In this document: one piece after another, positions 25,919 to 35,007 of the stretch
How positions within the stretch are numbered: the first letter of the stretch is position 1
Layout: every line of letters starts with the position of its first letter
Assembly (NCBI RefSeq): GCF_014268275.3
Contig: NZ_CP077084.1
Location: forward strand, 3,782,001 to 3,846,000
Origin: Pseudomonas tritici
Lineage (GTDB): Bacteria > Pseudomonadota > Gammaproteobacteria > Pseudomonadales > Pseudomonadaceae
Length of the DNA stretch: 64,000 nucleotides
Direction of reading: 5' to 3'
Notes under the pieces: generated by a model
The model's database searches: none
What the model was told of the DNA's origin: nothing
What the model saw: the letters and a program-made list of their open reading frames with translations, nothing else
Translations under genes and position numbers: made by a program

Positions 25919-28900
25919 ATGATAGGCGTGACCAGCCAAGCCATTGGCTACCTGGTGCTGGCCACCATGGATTCGAAGGCGCGAGACGTCGAAGCCGTTA
26001 TCAACGACTTCAAGCGCTGTCTTAACCACTACGACGCCTGGGCCGAGAATTTTTTCAGCTTTTCGGCATTGGATATCGAACAGGTATTCAAGGTCGGGGA
26101 TGAAGTGACGCTGGTCGCGCCGATCAGCCCTTCGCTTTTTCCCAGCACCACCACCGCAACTTGCCAGGCCAACGGCACGTTGACCCTGGTGCATATGTTC
26201 CAGAGCTCACGGTTCGTACCCATTGGTAATACGCCCGTGATGGTGCAACGCATCGACCCCAACGGTGGCCCGCTGGGTGAGCCGATCCATAAGACGATTG
26301 GCCCCAGCGGCATTCTCGAAATCACAGAATGTGATCGCAACCAGCAGTACCGGGTCAGTTTCTACCCCACTGTTTCCAAAGCGCATTACAAGGCGTTGTA
26401 CGCCTCTTATCAGTCGGTTATCGCACCGCTGGAAAGTTGGCTGCGCGCTGAATGGAGCAGCACCTTCGAGCCGCTGTGGAAAGGGTATTCCGAAGCCAAC
26501 TTCCTCAAGCGCTACCTCTCACTGCATCAAGGCTATGCCCGCGGGTTTGGTGAGGCGTTGTATTCGCTGTGGGACACCATCAAGCAGCTGTTTCAGTGGC
26601 TTTCAGACCCGCTGGGGCATGCCGAAAAACTCCTGCATTACCTGTCTCAGGACCAATTTGAACAGCTGCTGAAACTCGGCACCGAAAGCATCGCTAAGGG
26701 CTTGTTGGTGCTTAGTGATGAGCCGCTGCTGTTTATCTATCTGTCGGCGATGGTCAGCTGGATGCGGCTGTTGCCGCCGGCGTACATGAACGAGTTGCTG
26801 GGGGAAATCAGCGCTGAAGTATTGATCAATTTGTTGCTGGGTCTTGCCACTGCCGGGATGGGCATGGCGGTGCGCATGAGTGCGAAGGTGCTGGAGGGCA
26901 TCAAGTCTCAGCGGGCGCGCAGGTGGTTGGAGCATATGGCCGGGCAGTTCGGGAAGGCACGCGTGGAAGACCATGCAGCGCTGGCCAAACCGATTCTGCT
27001 GGGGGGCCCGGCGACGCCGATCAGGGTGATTCCGGATGTGCCGTTGAAGGCTGGGGATCAGGTGGTTTCCAATCCGGTGCCGATGGTTCGGGACAAGGCC
27101 CAGCGGACGGTGTTGGTGCGGCAGGAGCCTGTGAACGATGTGCCTGTTGGTTCGAAAAATCCGGCGGGGGATGCGACGGCTTCTGCGGATAAGACCGCGA
27201 CCAATGGCTGCCCGGTATCGATGGTTACCGGGGAGGAACTGCTGACACTGACCGATGGTGCGCTCGATGGGATTTTGCCGTTTGAGTGGACACGGTTATA
27301 TCGCACCAGTGCGGTGGAAGTGGATTGTGGGTTGGGGTTTGGCTGGAGTCACTCGCTGGCGCATCGGCTCGCGGTTTCCGGTGATTCGGTGGTGTGGACA
27401 GACCATGAGAATCGCTCGACTACCCTGCCCTTGCCGTCTGTTTCTCGGCCCGCAATCACCAATAGCCTGGCTGAAGCGGCGATCTACCTGGGGTCTTTGC
27501 CTGATGAGTTAGTGCTGGCTCAGGCGTCGCGTTTCTACCACTTCCGTGACGGTGTGCTGACGGCGATCAGCGATGCGTATGACAACCGGTTGCGCATTTT
27601 CCGTAACTACCTGGGGCAGATCGAGCGGCTGGACAACGGTGTGGGGCGCTCGCTGTTTTTGCGCTACGCATCGGGCCGCATTGTTGCGGTGGATTACCAG
27701 ATTGAGCGGGCTGTGGATGACGGTCCGTTTGTCTGGGTGACGGAGCAGAACGTTGTTTCCTACGCCTATGACGCTGCTGGTCGGTTGGTTTCAGCGACTA
27801 ACGCTGTAGGCGAAAGTGAGGTTTATCGGTACGACGATCAGCACGTCATTCTTGAGCGCGGATTGGCCGGTGGGGCGAGTTTCTTTTGGGAATGGGAACG
27901 GTCTGGCAAGGCTGCGCGGTGTGTCCGGCATTGGGCGAGCTTTTCGCAGATGGACACGCGGTATGTCTGGGATGACAACGGACAGGTCACGGTTCATAAC
28001 GCCGATGGCAGCCAGGAAGTCTACGTGCATGACCAGCGGGCGCGGCTGGTGCAGCGGGTGGATCCGGATGGTGCTGAGCATTTCAAATCCTACGATAACA
28101 AAGGCCGGCTGACGGTTGAGCAGGATCCGCTGGGGGCGGTGACGGCGTATCAGTATGACGACGCTGGGCGTTTGGTGGCGTTGTTTCCGGGGGATGACGA
28201 GCCGACTTCCTACGAGCATGAGAATGGGTTCGTACGGGTTGTAAGGCGGGGTCTGGCGGTTTGGAAATATGAGCGTAATGACCAGGGCGACGTTACGCGT
28301 AGGACCGATCCAGACGGTCATTCCACGGACTACAGCTACAACAAATACGGCCAGCTAATTGGGGTTTGGTTTCCGGATCACAGTTGTCAGCGGCTGGTCT
28401 GGAATGAGCGTGGGCAGTTGCTTGAAGAGCAATTACCGAATGGCGGCGTAAAGCGCTATCGCTATGACGATCTGGGGCGGCAGATTGCGCGTGAGGATGA
28501 ACAGGGTGCGCTGACCCAGTATCAGTGGGACAGCGTTGGGCGATTAGTCCAAATCGTCTTGCCGAGCGGTGACACGCGCATATATTCCTACAACGCTTAC
28601 GGAAAAATCACCGCTGAACGCGATGAACTCGGCCACGTCACCCGTTACGAATATGCCGACGGCCTGCACCTCATTAGCCGCCGCATCAACGCCGACGGAA
28701 CCCAGGTCAAATACCGTTACGACAACGTGCGGTTGTTGCTGACCGAAATCGAAAACGAAGTCGGCGAAACTTACCGGCTCCAATACCACAACAACGGCCT
28801 GATCCAACAGGAAACCGGGTTTGACGGCCAGCGCACTGCCTACGTTTACGACCTCAACGGCAACCTGCAAGAAAAGACCGAACATGGCGACGATGGCAGT

Positions 28901-30607
28901 CAGTTAGTCACCCGCTACGAGCGCGACCACGCCGGTCGACTCGTAAGAAAAACCCTGCCCGACGGCAACATTGTCGATTACGCCTACGACCGCCAAGGCA
29001 ACCTCCTCAGCGTCGAAGACGGCCACTGGGCGCTGTCCTACGAATACGATCCGCAAAACCGCCTGACGGCCGAACACCAAGGCTGGGGCACTTTGCGTTA
29101 CGGCTACGACGCCTGCGGCCAACTTCAAAAATTGCGACTACCCGACAACAACCGCCTCACCTTCAACCACGACAAAGGCGGCCATCTGGCCACTGTCGAC
29201 TTGAACGGTAAAAACCTCACCTCGCACCTGTTCAAAGCCGGCCAGGAACACCAACGCCAACAAGGCCAACTGATCAGCCATTACCACTACGACGATCAGC
29301 AACGCCTGCATGCCCACGCCGTCACCCAACAGCAACACACCCTCTACCAACGCCACTACGACTACGACAAAGCCGGCAACCTCACCCGCCTCAATGACAC
29401 CCGCAAAGGCGAACACCACTACCACTACGACCCGCTAAACCGCCTAACCCGCGCGAACCATTCCCAAAGCGAGCAGGAACGCTTCGCCCACGACCCCGCC
29501 GGCAACCTGCTCATGCAAGACCGCCCCGGTCCGGACATCGTCGCCGGCAACCGCCTGATGATCCAAGGCGACCACCATTACGACTACGACGCCTTCGGCA
29601 ACCTGATCCGCGAAAGTCGCGGAAAGGGCCATCAACTCGTCACCGAATACCGCTACGACTGCCAGCACCGCCTCATCGGCCTCACCCAACCCAACGGCCA
29701 AACCGCCAGCTACCGCTATGACCCGTTCGGCCGCCGCATCAGCAAAACCATCGACGGCCTAACCACCGAATTCTTCTGGCAAGGCGACAAACTCATCGCC
29801 GAACACCACGCGGACCGCCACCGCAGTTACCTCTACGAACCCGACAGCTTCCGTCCGTTGGCGCTGCTGGAAGGCTTCGGCCCAAAAGAAACAAAGCCCT
29901 ACCACTACCAACTCGACCACCTTGGCACCCCACAGGAACTCACAGCCCAAGATGGCGAAATCGTCTGGTCCGCGCATTACCGCGCCTACGGTGAAATCAC
30001 ACGCCTCGACATAGGAAAAGTCGACAACCCGCTGCGCTTCCAAGGCCAGTACTTCGACCAGGAAAGCGGACTGCACTACAACCGCCATCGCTACTACAAT
30101 CCGGATATTGGTCGTTACCTGACGCCGGATCCGGTAAAGCTGGCGGGTGGGATCAACGCCTACCTATACGTCCCTAACCCTACGGGATGGATAGACCCAT
30201 TAGGATTGAGTTGTAAGATTGGAAATTGCCCTGGCGGCATACTAGATACACACGAAGATGCAGGGGGGCATTTGCTCAAGAAGCACGTTGAGCAGACGGA
30301 TGCACAATTGTTTGCAAGGCTGGAATTGGAACCACATATTCCAGCGGCATCTACGTTCAGAAACAAAAAGGAAGCAGAAGCTCTTGTTTCTAAAAGCTTA
30401 ACCAACCGTAGACAGGAAATCTTAAATTTTTTAGAAGGAAAAAAAGATAAACATATCATCAACGAAAGTTCAAACTTTCCGGTAGGATTGAGCGCTATTA
30501 GAGGCGCTGAATCGTCCATTCCAGCCTACAACTTCATTCTGGTTCTGAAGAGAAAACCTAAGATGCCAGATGGCTATTTATTACTGACGGGATATCCTGA
30601 AAAATGA
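25919..30607 (+). CDS. Rhs/YD-repeat polymorphic toxin with C-terminal RNase A-like domain
   Basis: A 1562-residue Rhs protein. Residues 1-430 form a non-repeat N-terminus with hydrophobic helices near 260-320 and no PAAR domain. From GCPVSMVTGEELLTLTD onward lie the DUF6531 segment and many YD repeats (YRYDDLGRQIAREDEQG and similar). The core ends at the Rhs junction GRYLTPDPVKLAGG...DPLGLS near residue 1429. The last 133 residues are the toxin, encoded in clearly AT-richer DNA. Delivery by a type VI secretion system is the usual route for such proteins, but no vgrG, PAAR or Eag chaperone gene is nearby. The stop overlaps the immunity start as ATGA. Confidence 0.92.
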   Translation: MIGVTSQAIGYLVLATMDSKARDVEAVINDFKRCLNHYDAWAENFFSFSALDIEQVFKVGDEVTLVAPISPSLFPSTTTATCQANGTLTLVHMFQSSRFVPIGNTPVMVQRIDPNGGPLGEPIHKTIGPSGILEITECDRNQQYRVSFYPTVSKAHYKALYASYQSVIAPLESWLRAEWSSTFEPLWKGYSEANFLKRYLSLHQGYARGFGEALYSLWDTIKQLFQWLSDPLGHAEKLLHYLSQDQFEQLLKLGTESIAKGLLVLSDEPLLFIYLSAMVSWMRLLPPAYMNELLGEISAEVLINLLLGLATAGMGMAVRMSAKVLEGIKSQRARRWLEHMAGQFGKARVEDHAALAKPILLGGPATPIRVIPDVPLKAGDQVVSNPVPMVRDKAQRTVLVRQEPVNDVPVGSKNPAGDATASADKTATNGCPVSMVTGEELLTLTDGALDGILPFEWTRLYRTSAVEVDCGLGFGWSHSLAHRLAVSGDSVVWTDHENRSTTLPLPSVSRPAITNSLAEAAIYLGSLPDELVLAQASRFYHFRDGVLTAISDAYDNRLRIFRNYLGQIERLDNGVGRSLFLRYASGRIVAVDYQIERAVDDGPFVWVTEQNVVSYAYDAAGRLVSATNAVGESEVYRYDDQHVILERGLAGGASFFWEWERSGKAARCVRHWASFSQMDTRYVWDDNGQVTVHNADGSQEVYVHDQRARLVQRVDPDGAEHFKSYDNKGRLTVEQDPLGAVTAYQYDDAGRLVALFPGDDEPTSYEHENGFVRVVRRGLAVWKYERNDQGDVTRRTDPDGHSTDYSYNKYGQLIGVWFPDHSCQRLVWNERGQLLEEQLPNGGVKRYRYDDLGRQIAREDEQGALTQYQWDSVGRLVQIVLPSGDTRIYSYNAYGKITAERDELGHVTRYEYADGLHLISRRINADGTQVKYRYDNVRLLLTEIENEVGETYRLQYHNNGLIQQETGFDGQRTAYVYDLNGNLQEKTEHGDDGSQLVTRYERDHAGRLVRKTLPDGNIVDYAYDRQGNLLSVEDGHWALSYEYDPQNRLTAEHQGWGTLRYGYDACGQLQKLRLPDNNRLTFNHDKGGHLATVDLNGKNLTSHLFKAGQEHQRQQGQLISHYHYDDQQRLHAHAVTQQQHTLYQRHYDYDKAGNLTRLNDTRKGEHHYHYDPLNRLTRANHSQSEQERFAHDPAGNLLMQDRPGPDIVAGNRLMIQGDHHYDYDAFGNLIRESRGKGHQLVTEYRYDCQHRLIGLTQPNGQTASYRYDPFGRRISKTIDGLTTEFFWQGDKLIAEHHADRHRSYLYEPDSFRPLALLEGFGPKETKPYHYQLDHLGTPQELTAQDGEIVWSAHYRAYGEITRLDIGKVDNPLRFQGQYFDQESGLHYNRHRYYNPDIGRYLTPDPVKLAGGINAYLYVPNPTGWIDPLGLSCKIGNCPGGILDTHEDAGGHLLKKHVEQTDAQLFARLELEPHIPAASTFRNKKEAEALVSKSLTNRRQEILNFLEGKKDKHIINESSNFPVGLSAIRGAESSIPAYNFILVLKRKPKMPDGYLLLTGYPEK
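30203..30604 (+). other. Toxin domain: bacterial RNase A-like (CdiA-CT type)
   Basis: The segment after DPLGL contains AGGHLLKKHVEQTDAQLFARL, PAASTFRNKKEAE and the final YLLLTGYPEK. These match the pattern of the RNase A-like CdiA-CT family (HV-x-KTD-x-L-x-ARL, AASTF, TxY). Candidate catalytic residues are His1456, Arg1467, Thr1557 and Tyr1559. The spacings (11, 101 and 103 from the histidine) are those I recall for the Yersinia kristensenii toxin (His175, Arg186, Thr276, Tyr278). The product would degrade RNA in the target cell. Confidence 0.8.
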
Positions 30608-30924
30608 ACCTACCACTGACTGAACTTCAGCAATTTTTTGGCGCCTACTTTAATCAGGATTGGACAGCGGAATACTCTTCAGCCGATGAAGTAATTGGCT
30701 CATTCCTACTTGACTCACAAAGAGATGTCATCACCACTGTAAAAATGGAAATAATAGAACTAATAAAAACCTACACAAATGAACCAGAGTTCCAAAATAA
30801 CTTATTTCATGAACAGCACTGCTACTATTACTACCCTAATCAATGGGCATCAGGACCCTCATGGTTAAATCACATCATTGTTAAATTCGATGAGCACTTA
30901 CTGAAACAAGAAAACCCTATTTAA
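30604..30924 (+). CDS. Cognate immunity protein, CdiI-like
   Basis: A 106-residue acidic protein, MNLPLTELQQFFGAYFNQDW..., starting inside the stop codon of the Rhs gene. The N-terminal pattern LxxFxGAYFxQDW and the helical content resemble the contact-dependent growth inhibition immunity family (CdiI_2 type). Position, overlap and shared AT-rich composition make immunity to the RNase A-like domain the most likely role; binding has not been shown. Confidence 0.82.
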   Translation: MNLPLTELQQFFGAYFNQDWTAEYSSADEVIGSFLLDSQRDVITTVKMEIIELIKTYTNEPEFQNNLFHEQHCYYYYPNQWASGPSWLNHIIVKFDEHLLKQENPI

Positions 30925-30934
30925 AAGCAACCTA

Positions 30935-30960
30935 TGTGGCGAGTTTTCTCGCTCGCCACA
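30935..30960 (+). terminator. Hairpin after the immunity gene
   Basis: TGTGGCGAG (30935-30943) pairs with CTCGCCACA (30952-30960) around an eight-base loop and is followed by an A/T-rich stretch. It lies between convergent genes and likely ends the rhs-immunity transcript. Confidence 0.55.
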
Positions 30961-30988
30961 ATAAATATGCCGCCGAGGAATAACTGAC

Positions 30989-31576
30989 TCACCACCCTTC
31001 TTTCAACATCCGCAACTCCAGATGCTGCAACAGCATGATGGTCTTCCCGTCCGCAATCTCCCCGCTTTGCACCATCGCCAGCGCTTGCTCAAAGCCCAGC
31101 TCCAGCACCTCGATATCCTCGCCCTCTTCTTCCAGACCGCCACCGCTGCCCACCTGATCCCCCGGTTGATATTCACCGATGAAAAAGTGAATCCGCTCCG
31201 TCACCGAGCCCGGGCTCATGAACGCCGCATAAACCTTCTCCACATGCCCCACGCGATACCCGGTTTCTTCTTCCGCTTCCAGGCGAATACGTTCTTCGGG
31301 ACTGGCATTGTCGAGCAACCCTGCCGCCGCTTCGATCAGGTATCCGTGGTAATCATTGACGAACGTCGGCATCCGAAACTGGCGAATCAACAACACTGTG
31401 CGCCGCTCACGGTTGTACAGCAGGATGGTCGCGCCATTGCCACGGTCGTACACCTCGCGGGTCTGGGCTTGCCAGCTGCCGTCGCGGCGGCGCAGGTCGA
31501 AGCTGTATTTTTTCAGCAGGTACCAGTTTTCCGAGAGTGTCTCTTCTGCGGTGATGCGAACGGGGCTGTTGTCCAT
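30989..31576 (-). CDS. Nudix hydrolase, NudK/ADP-sugar pyrophosphatase type
   Basis: A 195-residue Nudix enzyme. The catalytic box is seen in [13 protein letters not shown]...EAEEETGY near residues 92-113, and the preceding AAAGLL is typical of NudK, which hydrolyses GDP-mannose. A TTG five codons upstream is in frame, but ATG 31576 fits the family start. It lies 11 bases after the SDR gene on the same strand, probably cotranscribed. Confidence 0.87.
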   Translation of the reverse strand: MDNSPVRITAEETLSENWYLLKKYSFDLRRRDGSWQAQTREVYDRGNGATILLYNRERRTVLLIRQFRMPTFVNDYHGYLIEAAAGLLDNASPEERIRLEAEEETGYRVGHVEKVYAAFMSPGSVTERIHFFIGEYQPGDQVGSGGGLEEEGEDIEVLELGFEQALAMVQSGEIADGKTIMLLQHLELRMLKEGW

Positions 31577-31587
31577 GATCGGTTTTC

Positions 31588-32445
31588 TCAAGAAAGTGTC
31601 TGCGTTTGTTTGATGCGATCCCAGGCGGCAGCGACTTCTTCTGCGCTGCGGGCTTTGATTCGGGCCAAATCACGGGGGTATTCCACACCGGGATTTTCCG
31701 TAAAGCGCGTGGCGGTGAATTGCCCGTTGCTGGCACGCAGAATGTAACCCGTGTCGTCGCACTGCGTTGATGCAAGGAACACAACCCCCGGCGTCACCCA
31801 CTCCGGCTTGAGTTCATCCGGTTCTTCGGTCACGCCCCACATGCGCGTCTTGGCGACCGGTGAGATCGCATTGACTCTGATGCCCGCATCAAAGCCTTCA
31901 TGGCTCAACGCGTTCATGATCCCCAATTGCGCCATCTTGCCTGCGCTGTAGGCCACCAGGCCGGTCTGTTCATATTGCGCATACATGGCGCGGTCGGAGG
32001 TGGTGAGGATGATGCGCGGCGCAGATGAACGCAGCAGGTGCGGCCAGGCGTGCTTGCACAGCCAAAGTGGTGCGTAGAGGTTGATGTCCATGGCACGTTG
32101 CAGGAACGCCACGTCGAGGTCGGCGATGTTCTGGTAACCCACCCAGCCAGCGTTGTGAATCAGGATATCGAGTTGGCCGAATGCCTCGATGGCGTACGCA
32201 ACCAGTTGTTGGCAGCCCTCGTTCGTGGACAAGTCACCGCCATGGCCGATGACAGTCAAGCCTTCGGCCTGCAAAGCCTCTGCCGCCGACAGCACCACCG
32301 AGGCATCGCTGCCTGAGCCGGCATTGTCGGCGCCGATATCGCTGATCACCACTCGCGCGCCACCTTGGGCCAGTGCCCGTGCATAGCTGAGTCCCAACCC
32401 GCGGGCGCCACCCGTGACGATTGCGGTTTTGCCTGTGAAATCCAT
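31588..32445 (-). CDS. Short-chain dehydrogenase/reductase
   Basis: A 285-residue SDR. The cofactor motif is TGGARGLG (11-18), with NAG at 98-100 and the catalytic Ser150, Tyr166 and Lys170 ([21 protein letters not shown]). The ATG at 32445 follows AGGAGAG; the frame is open 16 codons further upstream. The C-terminal part has [23 protein letters not shown], typical of the group related to multifunctional-enzyme type dehydrogenases. Substrate unknown. Confidence 0.9.
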   Translation of the reverse strand: MDFTGKTAIVTGGARGLGLSYARALAQGGARVVISDIGADNAGSGSDASVVLSAAEALQAEGLTVIGHGGDLSTNEGCQQLVAYAIEAFGQLDILIHNAGWVGYQNIADLDVAFLQRAMDINLYAPLWLCKHAWPHLLRSSAPRIILTTSDRAMYAQYEQTGLVAYSAGKMAQLGIMNALSHEGFDAGIRVNAISPVAKTRMWGVTEEPDELKPEWVTPGVVFLASTQCDDTGYILRASNGQFTATRFTENPGVEYPRDLARIKARSAEEVAAAWDRIKQTQTLS

Positions 32446-32606
32446 GTGCTTGCTCTCCTGTTCAGCCCCCACCCTAACAATCCCGGCACGCATTGTTCAA
32501 TGCTGTAACACTTTGCAAGCAATCCCGGTGGACGGCTGTCGAATTAATTCCTGCCTGTGTGGGCCATCTGGTAAAAACCCTGCTTCAACTTTTCTCTGGA
32601 ACCTTC

Positions 32607-33533
32607 ATGTCTTCACGTTTTCTCTCGCGCCTGAGCCTGCGCTGGTTTCCGCTGTTGTGCATGGCGCTGTTGATCGTCGGCCTGCCGGTGGGGTGCGCCG
32701 TGCTGCAACACAAGGAGCGCGAACTGGTGTTTCGCATCGAGCCGGGCACCGCCAGCTGGTACAGCGGCTTGCCCAAGGCCGTGCAGGAGTTCGAACTCAA
32801 ACCTACCAGTTTCAAATCGGGGCAGAACATACATGGCTGGTGGTACCCGGCGGATAAGAAGGACGCACCCGCAATCCTCTACCTGCACGGCGTCCGCTGG
32901 AACCTCACCGGGCAACTGTTTCGCATCGAGCAATTGCACGCCCTGGGCTACTCGGTGCTGGCCATCGACTATCGCGGTTTCGGCCAGAGCCACGGCGAGC
33001 TTCCGTCGGAAACCAGCGTGTATGAAGACGCTCGAATTGCCTGGGAACGTTTCCAAGTGCTGCAACCGGACCCCGGCAAACGCCTGATCTACGGGCACTC
33101 CCTGGGCGGTGCGGTGGCCATCGACCTGGCCGCCGAGTTAGGCAAACAAACACCACTGCCGGTTCGCGGCTTGGTGATTGAATCCACCTTTACCTCGCTG
33201 GCAGATGTAGCCACGGCGGTGGCCAATACTTCGTTGCCGGTGCGCTGGCTGCTGTCGCAGAAATTCGATTCCATCGACAAGATTGCCGATATCCATATGC
33301 CGCTGCTGGTGGTGCATGGCCTGGACGACCGCTACGTGCCGCCGCGTTTCAGCCAACAATTGTTTGAAGCCGCCCAGGAACCTAAACGACTGTTATTGGT
33401 GCCCGGCGCCAGCCATAACAACAGCATGAGCCTGGGCGGTCGCAGCTACGGCCAGGCGCTGGACAAACTGATGCAAGCGAAGATGCCGCCCCAGGTTGTC
33501 ACGCACGCCACAGGCCGCAACGGCGACTCTTGA
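32607..33533 (+). CDS. Membrane-anchored alpha/beta hydrolase
   Basis: A 308-residue serine hydrolase with an N-terminal hydrophobic helix (residues 10-30) ending in GLPVGC, which may be a signal anchor or a weak lipobox. The catalytic triad is Ser165 in YGHSLGGA, Asp in HGLDDRYVP and His in GASHNNSM; the oxyanion segment is YLHGVRWN. The chosen ATG (32607) removes 38 unrelated upstream codons that overlap the divergent SDR promoter. Likely esterase or lipase-like, substrate unknown. Confidence 0.85.
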   Translation: MSSRFLSRLSLRWFPLLCMALLIVGLPVGCAVLQHKERELVFRIEPGTASWYSGLPKAVQEFELKPTSFKSGQNIHGWWYPADKKDAPAILYLHGVRWNLTGQLFRIEQLHALGYSVLAIDYRGFGQSHGELPSETSVYEDARIAWERFQVLQPDPGKRLIYGHSLGGAVAIDLAAELGKQTPLPVRGLVIESTFTSLADVATAVANTSLPVRWLLSQKFDSIDKIADIHMPLLVVHGLDDRYVPPRFSQQLFEAAQEPKRLLLVPGASHNNSMSLGGRSYGQALDKLMQAKMPPQVVTHATGRNGDS

Positions 33534-33725
33534 AAACACTTTCCGGCACTGGGTTCGCGCTTGCCTGTCAAGCGCAAACCCTGCCCATGCTGGGCCAAAT
33601 CAGAAGTTGATCAAATATTGATCTTGGCTTAAATCGCCAACCCTGCCGGGGCTTCGCAAAGTTATCCACAGAGATACCCACGGTTTTCGTGGACAACTCT
33701 TTTTATATTTTTACGTTTTTTTTGC

Positions 33726-34886
33726 TCAGTAAACGTTTTCTGGAAATGTACCCGGCAACAAAATCTCGCGATTCACATCGCGTATATCGTTATACCCACA
33801 CAGCGCCATCGACACGTCCAACTCACGGGCGATGATCTCAAGTGCCTTGGTCACGCCCGCCTCGCCCATCGCGCCCAGGCCATATAAATGCGGCCGACCG
33901 ATCATGGTGCCCCTTGCCCCCAACGCCATCGCCTTAAGCACGTCCTGGCCGGAACGAATGCCGCCGTCGAGCCACACTTCAATACGCTCGCCCACAGCCT
34001 CCACGATTGCCGGCAGTTGGCTGATGCTCGACGGTGCGCCATCCAACTGGCGACCGCCGTGATTGCTCACCACCAGTGCATCGGCGCCGGAATTCGCGGC
34101 TAGGCGCGCATCTTCTACATCGAGAATGCCCTTGATGATCAACTTGCCGCCCCAGCACTTCTTGATCCACTCCACATCGTCCCAGCTCAGGCGCGGGTCG
34201 AATTGCTGGGCCGTCCAGGAAGAGAGTGAACTCATGTCCGCCACACCTTTCACATGCCCGACGATATTGCCAAAACCACGGCGCTTAGTGCCCAGCATGC
34301 CCATCACCCAACGCGGCTTGGTGGCCATGTTGAGGATATTCGGCAAGGTCAGCTTGGGCGGTGCCGACAGGCCGTTGATCAAGTCCTTGTGGCGTTGCCC
34401 GAGGATCTGCAGGTCGAGGGTCAGCACCAACGCATCCACGCCGGCAGCCTTGGCGCGCTCGATCAATTGTTCGATAAAAGCGCGGTCGCGCATCACATAC
34501 AACTGGAACCAGAACGGCTGGCCGACGTGTTCGGCGATGTCTTCCAAGGAGCAGATGCTCATGGTCGACAAGGTGTAGCGCAGGCCAAACGCGGCAGCCG
34601 CGCGGGCGGTCAGAATCTCGCCATCGGCATGCTGCATGCCGGCCAATCCGGTCGGTGCCAGCGCCACCGGCATGGCCATGTCCTGGCCGATCATGCTGGC
34701 ACGGATCGAGCGCTCGTCGATATTGCGCGCCACCCGCTGGCGGAATTTGATGCTGGCAAAATCGCTTTCATTCGCCCGGTAGGTGCTCTCAGTCCAGGAG
34801 CCGGAGTCGGCGTAGTCGTAGAACATCCGTGGGACACGCTTTTGCGCGAGCTTGCGTAAATCTTCGATGGTTGTAATCAACGACAT
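33726..34886 (-). CDS. FMN-dependent alpha-hydroxy-acid (L-lactate-type) dehydrogenase
   Basis: A 386-residue TIM-barrel flavoprotein. It starts MSLITTIEDLRKLAQKRVPRMFYDYADSGSW, shows the FMN-binding ALAPTGLAGM and LVLTLDLQILGQR, and has the catalytic SNHGGRQLD and LDGGIRSGQDVLKA motifs. It oxidises L-lactate or a related 2-hydroxy acid and passes electrons to the quinone pool or oxygen. It is divergent from the DeoR-type regulator 121 bases away, which is its likely controller. It could be lldD proper or a paralogue; no lactate permease is next to it. Confidence 0.88.
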   Translation of the reverse strand: MSLITTIEDLRKLAQKRVPRMFYDYADSGSWTESTYRANESDFASIKFRQRVARNIDERSIRASMIGQDMAMPVALAPTGLAGMQHADGEILTARAAAAFGLRYTLSTMSICSLEDIAEHVGQPFWFQLYVMRDRAFIEQLIERAKAAGVDALVLTLDLQILGQRHKDLINGLSAPPKLTLPNILNMATKPRWVMGMLGTKRRGFGNIVGHVKGVADMSSLSSWTAQQFDPRLSWDDVEWIKKCWGGKLIIKGILDVEDARLAANSGADALVVSNHGGRQLDGAPSSISQLPAIVEAVGERIEVWLDGGIRSGQDVLKAMALGARGTMIGRPHLYGLGAMGEAGVTKALEIIARELDVSMALCGYNDIRDVNREILLPGTFPENVY

Positions 34887-35007
34887 CTAAGTCACCTCTC
34901 CCTGAACTGAACACTGAGAGTAACCGCCCATCGGCTGCTCAACCAGCCATTGCGTTTATATCGGCAGGCGCATAATCTCGCATAAACCCGCAAAATGATG
35001 CAGAACC

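Noticed and set aside
33662..33670. TTATCCACA, a perfect DnaA-box sequence, with a second similar GTTGTCCAC on the other strand nearby
   Set aside because: Only two boxes, no AT-rich unwinding region of the right size and no dnaA, dnaN or parAB genes; a chance match is likely, so it is not called an origin.
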